This document shows, in pieces, positions 27,005 to 35,345 of a stretch of 64,000 nt of DNA; within the stretch, counting starts at the first letter, position 1; every line of letters starts with the position of its first letter. The DNA lies in NCBI RefSeq assembly GCF_014288115.1, contig NZ_JACOOK010000001.1, positions 496,001 to 560,000 of the forward strand. The letters are read 5' to 3'. The notes under the pieces were generated by a model. It was given only the letters and a program-made list of their open reading frames with translations, was not told where the DNA came from and did not search any database. The stretch is from Alistipes_A hominis (GTDB lineage: Bacteria > Bacteroidota > Bacteroidia > Bacteroidales > Rikenellaceae). The translations under genes were made by a program, and so were the position numbers.

Positions 27005-28330
27005 ATGAAACCGACCTACAAACAGATTTGGCTCATTACCTATCCGATCCTGATCAGCCTGCTGATGGAGAACCTGATCGGACTGACCGACACCGCTTTC
27101 CTGGGCCGCGTCGGAGAAGTGGAACTGGGCGCTTCGGCGCTCGCGGGAGTCTATTACATGGCTATTTTCATGATCGGGTTCGGGTTCAGCATCGGAACGC
27201 AGATTCTGATCGCACGGCGGAACGGCGAAAAAGCGTACGCGGATATCGGCCCGCTGCTGCAACAGGGAATCCTGTTCCTGTTGCTGCTGGCTGCCGTCAT
27301 GTTCGTCGTCTCGCGGACGTTCACGCCGGTCGTGCTGCGCTGGATCATCGACTCCGGCCCGGTCTGCGACGCGGCGATCAGCTATACGAACTGGCGCGTT
27401 TACGGCTTTTTCTTCTCGTTCGTCGCCGTTATGTTCCGGGCGTTCTACGTCGGCACGACCAATACGAAGATACTCACGGCCAATTCGGTCACGATGGTGC
27501 TGACCAACGTGGCGCTGAACTACGCGCTGATCTTCGGTAAATTCGGACTTCCGGCCATGGGCATCGCCGGAGCCGCTATCGCATCGTCGGCCTCGGAACT
27601 GGCTTCGGCGCTCTTTTTCATCCTCTACTCGTGGCTGAAAACCGACCACCGCAAATACGGGCTGTTCCGGTTCGCCCGTCCCCGTCCCCGGCTGCTCGGA
27701 CGGATGCTGAACGTCTCGGTGTGGACGATGCTGCAATCCTTCGTCTCGGTCGCCACGTGGTTCCTGTTCTTTCTCGCGGTCGAACACCTCGGCGAGCGGC
27801 CGCTGGCCGTCAGCAACATCGTACGCAGCATATCCGGGATTATCTTCATGGCGGTCAGCGCCTTCGCCTCGACCGCCAGTTCGCTCGTGAGCAACCAGAT
27901 GGGAGCGGGACAGCAAACGCTCGTAATGCCTACCGTCCGTCGGATCGTCGGCATGTGCTACCTGACGATCGCTCCCGCGGCTCTGCTGTTCGCGCTGTTT
28001 CCGACCGCCGTACTGCGTATTTACACCGACAGCATCCCGCTGATCGACAGCTCGGTGTCTTCGTTGTGGGTCATGCTGTCGGCTTACCTGCTGACCGTGC
28101 CGGCGATCATCCTGTTCAACACGGTTTCGGGAACGGGAAACACCCGCTCGGCGCTGGCGCTGGAAATGACGACGCTGCTGATCTATATCCTCTATACGCT
28201 CTACGTAGTGATCTACCTGCAGGCCGACGTCGCGGTCTGTTGGACGACGGAGCACGTATACGCGATCGTAATGTTGTTGCTGGCCTGCCGATACCTGAAA
28301 AAAGCCGACTGGCAGCACAAAAAAATATAA
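27005..28330 (+). CDS. MATE-family multidrug/metabolite efflux transporter
   Basis: 441 aa, 12 predicted helices in two MatE repeats. The first repeat opens with the usual ITYPILISLLMENLIGLTDTAFLGRVGEVELGA, and the second contains SNIVRSISGIIFMAVSAFASTASSLVSNQMGAGQ. It exports cationic drugs or metabolites using a Na+ or H+ gradient. ATG 27005 is chosen because it lies just after the -7 element; the longer frame starts upstream of it. exoA follows after 4 bp. Confidence 0.93.
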   Translation: MKPTYKQIWLITYPILISLLMENLIGLTDTAFLGRVGEVELGASALAGVYYMAIFMIGFGFSIGTQILIARRNGEKAYADIGPLLQQGILFLLLLAAVMFVVSRTFTPVVLRWIIDSGPVCDAAISYTNWRVYGFFFSFVAVMFRAFYVGTTNTKILTANSVTMVLTNVALNYALIFGKFGLPAMGIAGAAIASSASELASALFFILYSWLKTDHRKYGLFRFARPRPRLLGRMLNVSVWTMLQSFVSVATWFLFFLAVEHLGERPLAVSNIVRSISGIIFMAVSAFASTASSLVSNQMGAGQQTLVMPTVRRIVGMCYLTIAPAALLFALFPTAVLRIYTDSIPLIDSSVSSLWVMLSAYLLTVPAIILFNTVSGTGNTRSALALEMTTLLIYILYTLYVVIYLQADVAVCWTTEHVYAIVMLLLACRYLKKADWQHKKI

Positions 28331-28334
28331 AGCC

Positions 28335-29099
28335 ATGAAAATCGTCACCTACAACGTCAACGGACTGCGCAGCGCGCTGTCGAAAGGACTGACCGACTGG
28401 ATCGCCGCCGAACGGCCCGACATCCTGTGCCTGCAGGAGACCAAGGCGCAGCCGGAGCAGATCCCGACCCTCGAACTGGAAGCGCTGGGATACCGTTGCT
28501 ATTTCTTCTCGGCCGTCAAAAAAGGGTACAGCGGCGTGGCGATCCTGACCCGCCGGGAACCCGACCGCGTGGCGGCGGGCATGGGTATCGAAAAATACGA
28601 TGCGGAAGGGCGTTTCCTGCGCGCCGACTACGGCGAGCTGTCGGTCGTCAGCGTCTATCACCCGTCCGGAACTTCAGGCGACGAACGCCAGGCGTTCAAA
28701 ATGCAGTGGCTCGAAGATTTTCAGCGATACGTATCGGAACTCGTAAAAGAGCGGCCGCAGTTGATCCTGTGCGGCGACTACAACATCTGCCACCGGCCGA
28801 TCGACATCCACGACCCGGTGCGCAATGCCTCGAGCAGCGGTTTCCTGCCCGAAGAACGCGAATGGATGAGCCGCTTCCTGGACAGCGGCTTCATCGACAC
28901 GTTCCGGCTGTTCAACCACGAACCGAATCAGTACACCTGGTGGAGTTTCCGCGCCAACGCGCGGGCGAACAACAAAGGCTGGCGGATCGACTACGCGATG
29001 GCGTCCGAAGCGGCGCGCCCGCTGCTAAAAAACGCCTGGCTGCTGCCCGACGTGCGCCATTCGGACCACTGCCCGGCCGTACTGGAGATTACGATCTGA
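28335..29099 (+). CDS. xth: Exodeoxyribonuclease III
   Basis: 254 aa, standard for ExoIII/AP endonuclease 1. Motifs: YNVNGLRSA, LQETK (metal-binding Glu), YHPSG, GDYNICH (catalytic Asp), and SDHCPAVL (catalytic His) at the end. It nicks abasic sites and removes 3' blocking groups in base-excision repair. Cotranscribed with the MATE gene, 4 bp downstream. Confidence 0.96.
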   Translation: MKIVTYNVNGLRSALSKGLTDWIAAERPDILCLQETKAQPEQIPTLELEALGYRCYFFSAVKKGYSGVAILTRREPDRVAAGMGIEKYDAEGRFLRADYGELSVVSVYHPSGTSGDERQAFKMQWLEDFQRYVSELVKERPQLILCGDYNICHRPIDIHDPVRNASSSGFLPEEREWMSRFLDSGFIDTFRLFNHEPNQYTWWSFRANARANNKGWRIDYAMASEAARPLLKNAWLLPDVRHSDHCPAVLEITI

Positions 29100-29133
29100 A
29101 AATCCCAGCACCATCCCCAAAAAACTCATATTA

Positions 29134-29165
29134 TTTGCATTTAATTATATTTATTATTACATTTA
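29134..29165 (+). promoter_or_regulatory. Promoter of the NVEALA cassette (TTTG-N20-TACATTTA)
   Basis: TTTG at 29134-29137 and TACATTTA at 29158-29165 (7 of 8 matches), 20 nt apart. The surrounding 100 bp are very AT-rich compared with the rest of the window. Transcription would begin near 29172. Confidence 0.65.
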
Positions 29166-29201
29166 AAAATACGCTTTGTTTAAACCATGAACTATATCGT
29201 C

Positions 29202-29460
29202 ATGAAAAAAGACTTTATTATTTATTCCATTATTCGCAGGCATTGTCGCTATCAGCGCTGTAACCTTTACAAAAAATGCGGACGTAAAAACTATTTTCGC
29301 TTCGAATCCTGAAGCTATGACACAAATCGAAAGCGGCGATAGTTATACAGGATGTGTTGTAGGAGGGGGATCGGAGGCACCTGAATACGTATTGTATTGT
29401 GGAACTTGTGATATGTACCACGTAAGCAGAGGCGGAGACGGCCTTTGCAAAAAACAATAA
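29202..29460 (+). pseudogene. NVEALA-family secreted peptide with a +1 frameshift in an A6 tract
   Basis: The ATG at 29202 is followed by six As (29205-29210) and the zero frame soon becomes nonsense (MKKDFIIYSIIRRHC). One base shorter, the same sequence reads MKKTLLFIPLFAGIVAISAV then TFTKNADVKTIFASN and continues to TAA 29458-29460. That is a classic NVEALA peptide: signal sequence, the FTKN-ADV turn just after it, and a short mature domain of about 60 residues with four cysteines (TGC, YCGTC, GLC). The single extra A could be a real disabling mutation, a slippage-controlled switch, or a sequencing error. NVEALA peptides are exported; their function is unknown. Confidence 0.75.
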
Positions 29461-29479
29461 TATTTCAATCTTAATTCAA

Positions 29480-29508
29480 GACAAAGTACCTTATTAAGGT
29501 ACTTTGTC
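29480..29508 (+). terminator. Perfect hairpin between the NVEALA and lipoprotein genes
   Basis: A 13-bp perfect inverted repeat (GACAAAGTACCTT and its complement) with a 3-nt loop, 20 bp after the NVEALA stop. There is no T-run, so it may stabilise or process the transcript, or only attenuate it, rather than terminate it. Confidence 0.6.
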
Positions 29509-29524
29509 ACATTACGCCTCATCC

Positions 29525-30565
29525 ATGAAATCATTCAAAACGATTATCGGCATAATGGGGATGGTTCTTTTATGCGGATGCAATAACCGGCATCGACACG
29601 TTATTCTGCCGATCGAAAAACCAGAACTATTACGGGTCGAAGATTCCGTACGAATCGAAAACAATTGCGCCTACGACATGGCTTTATACGATTCGGCGAT
29701 CGTCCTCGTCAATTATTGCGGACGGAAATTCTTCAGCCTTTTCGAAACGAAGTCGCTGAAACCGATATGCTCATTCGGAACGAAAGGAAAAGGCCCGAAC
29801 GAATTTCAGATGCCGCAACGCGACCGTTCGACAGGTTCCGCCGAAGATTCCGTTCTCGGGATCTACGATGCGCATCTGGTCTTTACGAAAGAGATCCACG
29901 TGCGATCTTTACTGCGCGACACGGCTGTTCTCAATATCCAAGGAGAACATACCTACAAAGCCTTACGATACAACAAAGATATCAACCGCCTGAACGATAC
30001 GTTATACGCAGGAATTTTAGCAGACGCTCCCCTGGGCCCCGTTGCAATTTACGACACGAAAAACGATCAAACCTTGTGGGGGGAATACGACCTGGGGTTC
30101 GCAATGCCCGTAAAGGCTAATCCTTACGGGATATGCTACGGTTTCCTATGCGCTAACCCGGGGAAAGGGATCATGGCGAGAGCCTATAAATACCTGGACA
30201 TGATCCAACTATTCTCCCAGGAAGGTCGTCTTGTGAAAAGCATTTGCTTCTCTGAACCGCAATTACCCATTTTGAACACGCAGGGGAATTGGCCGGAATC
30301 GTCCGCCGTAAACTATGCGCTCGGGTTATTCGGCACGCCCGATCGCTTTTTCGTGCTGCGCTACACGAATCCTTACGGCGAAATCAAAAACAGAACCGCC
30401 ACGCCGACGATCCTCGCTTTCGACTGGGACGGCCGCCTGACCGCCGCTTACGACTGCCCACGCTCGATCACGCAGTTTTGCGTAGACGAAACCGGTAAAA
30501 AAATATACGGCTTGCTCGATATGCCGGACATCGAGCATACGCAACTTTACCGGTTTTCTTACTAA
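29525..30565 (+). CDS. TolB-like/BF3164-type beta-propeller lipoprotein
   Basis: 346 aa from MKSFKTIIGIMGMVLLCGC, a lipoprotein signal with the modified cysteine at C19. The body has repeated blade-like segments (SLFETKSLKPICSFGTKGKGPNEFQMP, QLFSQEGRLVKSICF, LAFDWDGRLTAAYDCPRSI), matching the six-bladed propeller lipoproteins that accompany NVEALA genes in Bacteroidales. No catalytic residues are apparent; a binding role at the outer membrane or periplasm is inferred. The ATG at 29525 follows the intergenic hairpin; an upstream in-frame start at 29504 lies inside it and would spoil the lipobox position. Confidence 0.82.
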   Translation: MKSFKTIIGIMGMVLLCGCNNRHRHVILPIEKPELLRVEDSVRIENNCAYDMALYDSAIVLVNYCGRKFFSLFETKSLKPICSFGTKGKGPNEFQMPQRDRSTGSAEDSVLGIYDAHLVFTKEIHVRSLLRDTAVLNIQGEHTYKALRYNKDINRLNDTLYAGILADAPLGPVAIYDTKNDQTLWGEYDLGFAMPVKANPYGICYGFLCANPGKGIMARAYKYLDMIQLFSQEGRLVKSICFSEPQLPILNTQGNWPESSAVNYALGLFGTPDRFFVLRYTNPYGEIKNRTATPTILAFDWDGRLTAAYDCPRSITQFCVDETGKKIYGLLDMPDIEHTQLYRFSY

Positions 30566-30579
30566 ATGCCGAACACGCC

Positions 30580-31167
30580 ATGAAGAACGCATTCATCGTA
30601 GGCATGATATTGCTGAATGCCTTTTTGCTTTATGCATTGATCCGGACCGGATCGGCCGCAAAACAACGGATGATCGCCGGCGCAGACACCTCGGTCTGTG
30701 CGATGGAAAAATGGGACATCAGGGAGAGTACGCTGTTGAGCGTCCGGTATGCAGGCCGCCCGTTTTTCATTTCGGACAGCGCGCGGGCGTTGCTGGCCCC
30801 CTATTCGGCCGACTCGTCGAAACTGTTCGTGCGCATACAATTCCCTTCCTGCGAACGCTGCATATCACAACTCGTCCGAAGCCTGAAAAGAAACGAAAAC
30901 CGGTTGGGTACGACAAATATAATTCTGGTCACCGAATTCCACGACGACGACGAGGTCGCCGAATTCGTTCGGAGGTACGACCTCGGCGGGTTCCGTTTGT
31001 TCAATATCCCGGAGTTGGAACTGTGTCTCGACCTGAAAAACTTTATCGGCTCGTATATGTTCACATTATCGCCGGACTTCCGCGCAGAGAATCTGCTGGT
31101 TTGCTCCAAACACAACGATTACATGCACGACGACTATTTCACCCAACTGCCGGGACGGGCGGAATAA
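30580..31167 (+). CDS. Membrane-anchored protein with a thioredoxin-like CxxC motif
   Basis: 195 aa. One N-terminal membrane helix (about 4-22) and a periplasmic domain of about 150 residues. The segment LFVRIQFPSCERCISQLVRSL has the strand-CxxC-helix arrangement of a thioredoxin fold (C91, C94), followed by strands (TNIILVTEF, GGFRLFNI) and a cis-Pro-like FNIPELE turn. It lies 14 bp after the propeller lipoprotein. Bacteroidales NVEALA loci commonly include such a gene. A role in handling the disulfides of the four-cysteine NVEALA peptide is inference. Confidence 0.72.
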   Translation: MKNAFIVGMILLNAFLLYALIRTGSAAKQRMIAGADTSVCAMEKWDIRESTLLSVRYAGRPFFISDSARALLAPYSADSSKLFVRIQFPSCERCISQLVRSLKRNENRLGTTNIILVTEFHDDDEVAEFVRRYDLGGFRLFNIPELELCLDLKNFIGSYMFTLSPDFRAENLLVCSKHNDYMHDDYFTQLPGRAE

Positions 31168-31198
31168 TGAATCATATATTTCCTATTTTTACCGCTGA

Positions 31199-32272
31199 AT
31201 GGAGCAGCGGAAGATCATACACATCGACATGGATGCGTTCTACGCGTCGGTCGAACAGCGCGACCACCCCGAATACCGGGGCCGTCCGTTGGCCGTAGGC
31301 CGTCCCGAAGGCCGCGGCGTGGTCGCCGCGGCCAGCTACGAGGCGCGGCGCTACGGCATCCGTTCGGCCATGCCGTCCGTTACGGCCCGAAGGCTGTGTC
31401 CCGAATTGATTTTCATTCCCGGACGGATGGAAGTCTACCGCGAAGTGTCGCGGCAGATTCACCGGATTTTCCGCGAATACACCGACCTGGTCGAGCCGAT
31501 CGCATTCGACGAAGCTTTTCTGGACGTTACCCGGAACAAAAAGGGAATCCCGCTGGCGGTGGACGTCGCCCGGGCCGTCAAACGACAAATCCGCGACGAA
31601 CTGGGACTGGTCGCATCGGCCGGAGTATCCTACAATAAATTTCTCGCCAAGATCGCTTCGGACTACCGGAAACCGGACGGACTCTGCACGATCCATCCCG
31701 ACCGCGCCGCCGCTTTCATCGCGCGCCTGCCGATCGAAGCGTTCTGGGGGATCGGCCGCGTCACGGCACGCAAGATGCACGAAATGGGAATCCACGACGG
31801 CGCTGCGCTGCGAGAGTGCCCGCCGGATTTTCTGACCGAACGGTTCGGAAAAGCAGGACGCCTTTATTACGAATTCGCCCACGGCATCGACCTGCGACCG
31901 GTGGAAGCGAGCCGCGTCCGCAAATCGGTCGGATGCGAAACCACCTTCCCGTACGACCTGACCTCGTTCGACGCGATGACGGACGAACTGTATAAACTCG
32001 CCGCCAAACTGAACGGGCGTCTCGACCGGGCCGGATTTCGCGGCAATACGCTGACGTTGAAAATCAAATTCGCCGATTTCCGGCTGCAAACCCGCAGCCT
32101 GAGCCCGGGATACGAGCTGTTCGCATCGGCCGAAATTTTCCCGCTGGCGACTGCGCTGCTGCGCGATGCCGGCATCGAAGGACATCCGGTACGGCTGCTC
32201 GGCCTGTCGGTCGGAAACCCGACCCACCCGGTGCAGCACGAACTGTACCGGCAGTTGAGCCTCGACCTCTGA
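31199..32272 (+). CDS. dinB: DNA polymerase IV
   Basis: 357 aa Y-family polymerase. Catalytic acids lie in IDMDAFYASVEQRD (D10) and PIAFDEAFLDVT (D/E near 103); SYNKFLAKIASDYRKPDG is the thumb/HhH region and a little-finger domain follows. It performs translesion synthesis. It begins 31 bp after the CxxC gene, so it may be read through from the NVEALA cassette; no SOS box could be identified. Confidence 0.95.
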   Translation: MEQRKIIHIDMDAFYASVEQRDHPEYRGRPLAVGRPEGRGVVAAASYEARRYGIRSAMPSVTARRLCPELIFIPGRMEVYREVSRQIHRIFREYTDLVEPIAFDEAFLDVTRNKKGIPLAVDVARAVKRQIRDELGLVASAGVSYNKFLAKIASDYRKPDGLCTIHPDRAAAFIARLPIEAFWGIGRVTARKMHEMGIHDGAALRECPPDFLTERFGKAGRLYYEFAHGIDLRPVEASRVRKSVGCETTFPYDLTSFDAMTDELYKLAAKLNGRLDRAGFRGNTLTLKIKFADFRLQTRSLSPGYELFASAEIFPLATALLRDAGIEGHPVRLLGLSVGNPTHPVQHELYRQLSLDL

Positions 32273-32280
32273 CTGTCATG

Positions 32281-33033
32281 TTACAGGTCGTATTTCAGCA
32301 AGTCGCGCATCGAAATCACTTTACATTTGCGCTCCTTCAACATGCTCAATAATTTTTCGAAATTCTCGGGCGAAGTGCTGACGAAATCGTGCGCGAGGTC
32401 GGGCACCCCGTGCAGGCAGAAAATCACGACCTGCCCGTCGCGGGCCTCGTCCAGCGCTTTTTCGAAAAATTCGGGCGTCTCGAACCGCGCGTCGACCACG
32501 CCGTAACTCGGCATCAGCATTTTATCCGACACTCCTTTCACATAAGGCTTATCCCCGCCGTGACGGGCCAGCTTATAGCCTCGCTCTTTCAGGACGGCGA
32601 TCCCCTCCGGACTGTTGTCGTAACCGGGATAAGCGTAAGTCACCGGGCGCGGAATGCCGTACAACGCGCATTTATCTTCGATGTAGGCCGTTTCCGAACC
32701 GATCTGCTTACGGGTCATTTGACTCATCTGCCCGTGACTGCGGCTGTGGTTCCCGATCTCGAAGCCCATTTCGTCCAACTCCCGGATTTGATCCCAGCTC
32801 ATATACTTGGTTTTGTCCTCGAAACCCGGAAATTCGCAAACGTAGAACGTCGCGCCGAATCCGTATTTATGCAGCAACGGAGCGACCACTTCCCGCTGGC
32901 CCGCCGTCGCATCGTCGAACGTCAGCACGACGATCCGGCCTTTCAACGGCTTCAGGCGTTTGGCCGTTTTTTCCGCTACCGCCGTCACCGCAATGACGAC
33001 CGATAACAACAGTAAAAAAAATCGTTTCATCAT
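32281..33033 (-). CDS. Secreted polysaccharide deacetylase (CE4/NodB)
   Basis: 250 aa with a signal peptide (MMKRFFLLLLSVVIAVTAVA). The NodB domain has all metal and catalytic residues: TFDDA (D40/D41), HSRSH (H96, H100), the YPGYDN motif near 155 and CLHGVPD at the end. It removes N- or O-acetyl groups from glycans in the periplasm. It is the third gene on the minus strand after uxuB and uxuA, 65 bp downstream, and may be in that operon. Confidence 0.9.
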   Translation of the reverse strand: MMKRFFLLLLSVVIAVTAVAEKTAKRLKPLKGRIVVLTFDDATAGQREVVAPLLHKYGFGATFYVCEFPGFEDKTKYMSWDQIRELDEMGFEIGNHSRSHGQMSQMTRKQIGSETAYIEDKCALYGIPRPVTYAYPGYDNSPEGIAVLKERGYKLARHGGDKPYVKGVSDKMLMPSYGVVDARFETPEFFEKALDEARDGQVVIFCLHGVPDLAHDFVSTSPENFEKLLSMLKERKCKVISMRDLLKYDL

Positions 33034-33098
33034 CCATGCTATTTTTTGGAAAACCCGGCACGTAACGCGCCGCCGTTTCCCAGAACCTTACTCTGAAC

Positions 33099-34274
33099 TT
33101 ACTTCCCGTACAGGCTGCGCGCGATTCCCATTTCGAGCCCTCTCAGTTCGGCCAGGCCGCGCAGGCGGCCGATGCAAGAATAGCCCGGATTGGTCTTCTT
33201 GCGCAGGTCGTCGCACATCTGATGCCCGTGATCGGGACGCACCGGAATCGATACGCCGCGACGTTGCTGCAACGCCAACAACGCCTTCATCACGCCGTAC
33301 ATATCCACGTCGCCTTCGAGATGGTTCGCCTCGTAAAAATTACCTTCGTCGTCGCGGCAGGTACTGCGCAGATGGACGAACCCGACGCGATCGCCGAATT
33401 CTTCCATCATGGCGGCCAGTTCGTTGTCGCTGCGGACGCCGAACGATCCGGTACAAAGGCAAAGTCCGTTCGAACGGTTCGGAACGGCCGCAATCAATGC
33501 ACGAAAATCGTCCGCCGTGCTCAGAATACGCGGCAAGCCGAGAATAGGATAAGGCGGATCGTCCGGATGGATCACCAGTTCGACGCCCGCTTCATCGGCC
33601 ACCGGAGCGATCTCGCGCAGAAAAGCGACCAGGTGTTCGCGCAGCCGGGCGGCGTCGATCCCCTTGTACTGGCCGAGCGCCCCGCGGAATTGTTCGATCG
33701 TAAAACTTTCCTCAGCGCCGGGCAATCCGGCGATCATGTTCCGGGTAAGCCGCTCGCGTTCGACCGCATCCATCCGGTCGAAGCGTGCTTCCGCCTTCGC
33801 GCGCTCCTGCGACGTATATTCCGCCTCCGCCCCCGGACGCTGCAGAATAAACAGGTCGAACGCCACGAACGCCGCCCGTTCGAAACGAAGCGCTTTCGAG
33901 CCGTCCGGCAGCGTATAGGCCAGGTCGGTGCGCGTCCAGTCCAGCACCGGCATAAAATTATAGGTAACGGTACGAATACCGCAGGCGGCCAGGTTGCGCA
34001 GGCTCTGCTTGTAATTTTCGATATACCGCTGAAATTCCCCGGTGCGGGTTTTGATCCGCTCATGGACCGGAACACTCTCGACGACGCTCCATACCAACCC
34101 GGCATCGGCAACCGTCCGCTGTCGTTTGCGGATCTCATCGACGCTCCATGTCTCCCCGTTGGGAATATGATGCAACGCCGTTACCACGTCCGTAGCCCCG
34201 GCCTGCCGGATATCCCAAAGGCCGACCGGATCGTCCGGCCCGTACCAGCGCCATGCCTGTTTACACAAATACAT
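33099..34274 (-). CDS. uxuA: Mannonate dehydratase
   Basis: 391 aa from MYLCKQAWRWYGPDD. It converts D-mannonate to 2-keto-3-deoxygluconate in hexuronate breakdown. UxuA signatures are visible: WYGPDDPVGLWDIRQAGATDVVTALHHIP at the N-terminus, NFMPVLDWTRTDL near 110, IHPDDPPYPILGLPRILST (metal-binding) near 245, and RPDHGHQM near 355. The longer frame to 34601 has no family match. It follows uxuB by 50 bp. Confidence 0.95.
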   Translation of the reverse strand: MYLCKQAWRWYGPDDPVGLWDIRQAGATDVVTALHHIPNGETWSVDEIRKRQRTVADAGLVWSVVESVPVHERIKTRTGEFQRYIENYKQSLRNLAACGIRTVTYNFMPVLDWTRTDLAYTLPDGSKALRFERAAFVAFDLFILQRPGAEAEYTSQERAKAEARFDRMDAVERERLTRNMIAGLPGAEESFTIEQFRGALGQYKGIDAARLREHLVAFLREIAPVADEAGVELVIHPDDPPYPILGLPRILSTADDFRALIAAVPNRSNGLCLCTGSFGVRSDNELAAMMEEFGDRVGFVHLRSTCRDDEGNFYEANHLEGDVDMYGVMKALLALQQRRGVSIPVRPDHGHQMCDDLRKKTNPGYSCIGRLRGLAELRGLEMGIARSLYGK

Positions 34275-34324
34275 ATTCTTTATCCGTTTTATGGATTCCC
34301 TATCGCAAAAATACGATTTCCGTT

Positions 34325-35140
34325 CTAAATCGAAAAAGCGTCGAAACCGCCGTCGATAACCGTGACCGTGCCCGAGACGAAACGCGAGGCATCGCTGGCG
34401 AGCCACTGCAGCGTACCGAGCAACTCTTCGGGTTCGCCGAAGCGGCGGAACGGCGTATGGCCGAGGATCGCCTCGGAACGCGGCGTCAAGCTGCCGTCCG
34501 GATTGGTCAGCAGCGCACGGTTCTGTTCGGTCAGGAAAAAGCCCGGAGCGATCGCATTCACCCGGAAGCCGTCGCCGTACTTCAGCGCCAGTTCGCCGCA
34601 CAGGTACTTCGTAAAGTTGACTACCGCCGCCTTAGCCACTCCGTACCCGGCTACCCGGCTCAGCGGGCGGATCGCCGATTCGGACGCGATGTTGATGATC
34701 GAACCGCCGCGGGCCGCAACCATCGCGCGGGCGAACGCCATCGTCGGCAGCACCGTCCCGAACAGGTTCAGATCGACCACGTCCCGGAATGCCTTCATAT
34801 CCAGGTCGAAGATCGTCTTATCCGGCGCGATCGTGGCCCCGGGCATATTGCCGCCGGCCCCGTTGATCAGCACGTCGATCCGGCCGTAACGTTCCATGAT
34901 TTCCGAATACGCCCGTTCGATGTCCTCCTTATTCAGCACGTCGGCCGCCACGAACAACGCGTCCCCGCCGGCCGCCGCGGCTTCCCGCTGAAGGGCAAGC
35001 CCGGTTTCGGCCTTGCGGCCCATCAGCACGACCCGGGCGCCCTGTTCGGCGAAATGGAGCACCATCGAGCGTCCCAACACCCCGGTAGCCCCGGTAATCG
35101 CCACGACCCGGTCTTTTACGCAAAACAAATTTTTCATCAT
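34325..35140 (-). CDS. uxuB: SDR-family D-mannonate oxidoreductase (fructuronate reductase)
   Basis: 271 aa short-chain dehydrogenase. The NAD(P) motif TGATGVLGRSM is near residue 15, NGAGG near 90, catalytic Ser in NIASESAIRP, and Tyr-Lys in YGVAKAAV near 170. Its position directly upstream of uxuA is the usual Bacteroidota arrangement, where this SDR replaces the unrelated E. coli UxuB; the assignment rests partly on this context. Starts at 35140 or 35137 are equally good. Confidence 0.85.
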   Translation of the reverse strand: MMKNLFCVKDRVVAITGATGVLGRSMVLHFAEQGARVVLMGRKAETGLALQREAAAAGGDALFVAADVLNKEDIERAYSEIMERYGRIDVLINGAGGNMPGATIAPDKTIFDLDMKAFRDVVDLNLFGTVLPTMAFARAMVAARGGSIINIASESAIRPLSRVAGYGVAKAAVVNFTKYLCGELALKYGDGFRVNAIAPGFFLTEQNRALLTNPDGSLTPRSEAILGHTPFRRFGEPEELLGTLQWLASDASRFVSGTVTVIDGGFDAFSI

Positions 35141-35274
35141 CGAATACCTTAAAAAATGAACCGCATGAATTTCATGATCGGATATTCCGAGGGGTAAAGA
35201 TACCAAAATTTCCGTATCCGCGACACCCGCACGCCTCGTCCGAAACGTTTTTCCGGACACTTTTCCCGTCCGGA

Positions 35275-35307
35275 TTTGCAATATTGGCAAATGATTGTTT
35301 ATTTTGT
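35275..35307 (+). promoter_or_regulatory. Candidate promoter of the rhamnosidase genes (TTTG-N21-TATTTTGT)
   Basis: TTTG at 35275-35278 and TATTTTGT at 35300-35307, spacing 21 nt and a -7 box of lower quality than others here. It precedes the first rhamnosidase ATG by 38 bp. Confidence 0.4.
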
Positions 35308-35345
35308 ACATTGTGAATTGTGACGTTTCATCCAGACTTCGTATC

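Noticed and set aside
29202..29211. A AAA AAG as a -1 ribosomal slippery heptamer
   Set aside because: The heptamer is out of phase with the zero frame, and the NVEALA frame needs a +1 rather than a -1 shift.
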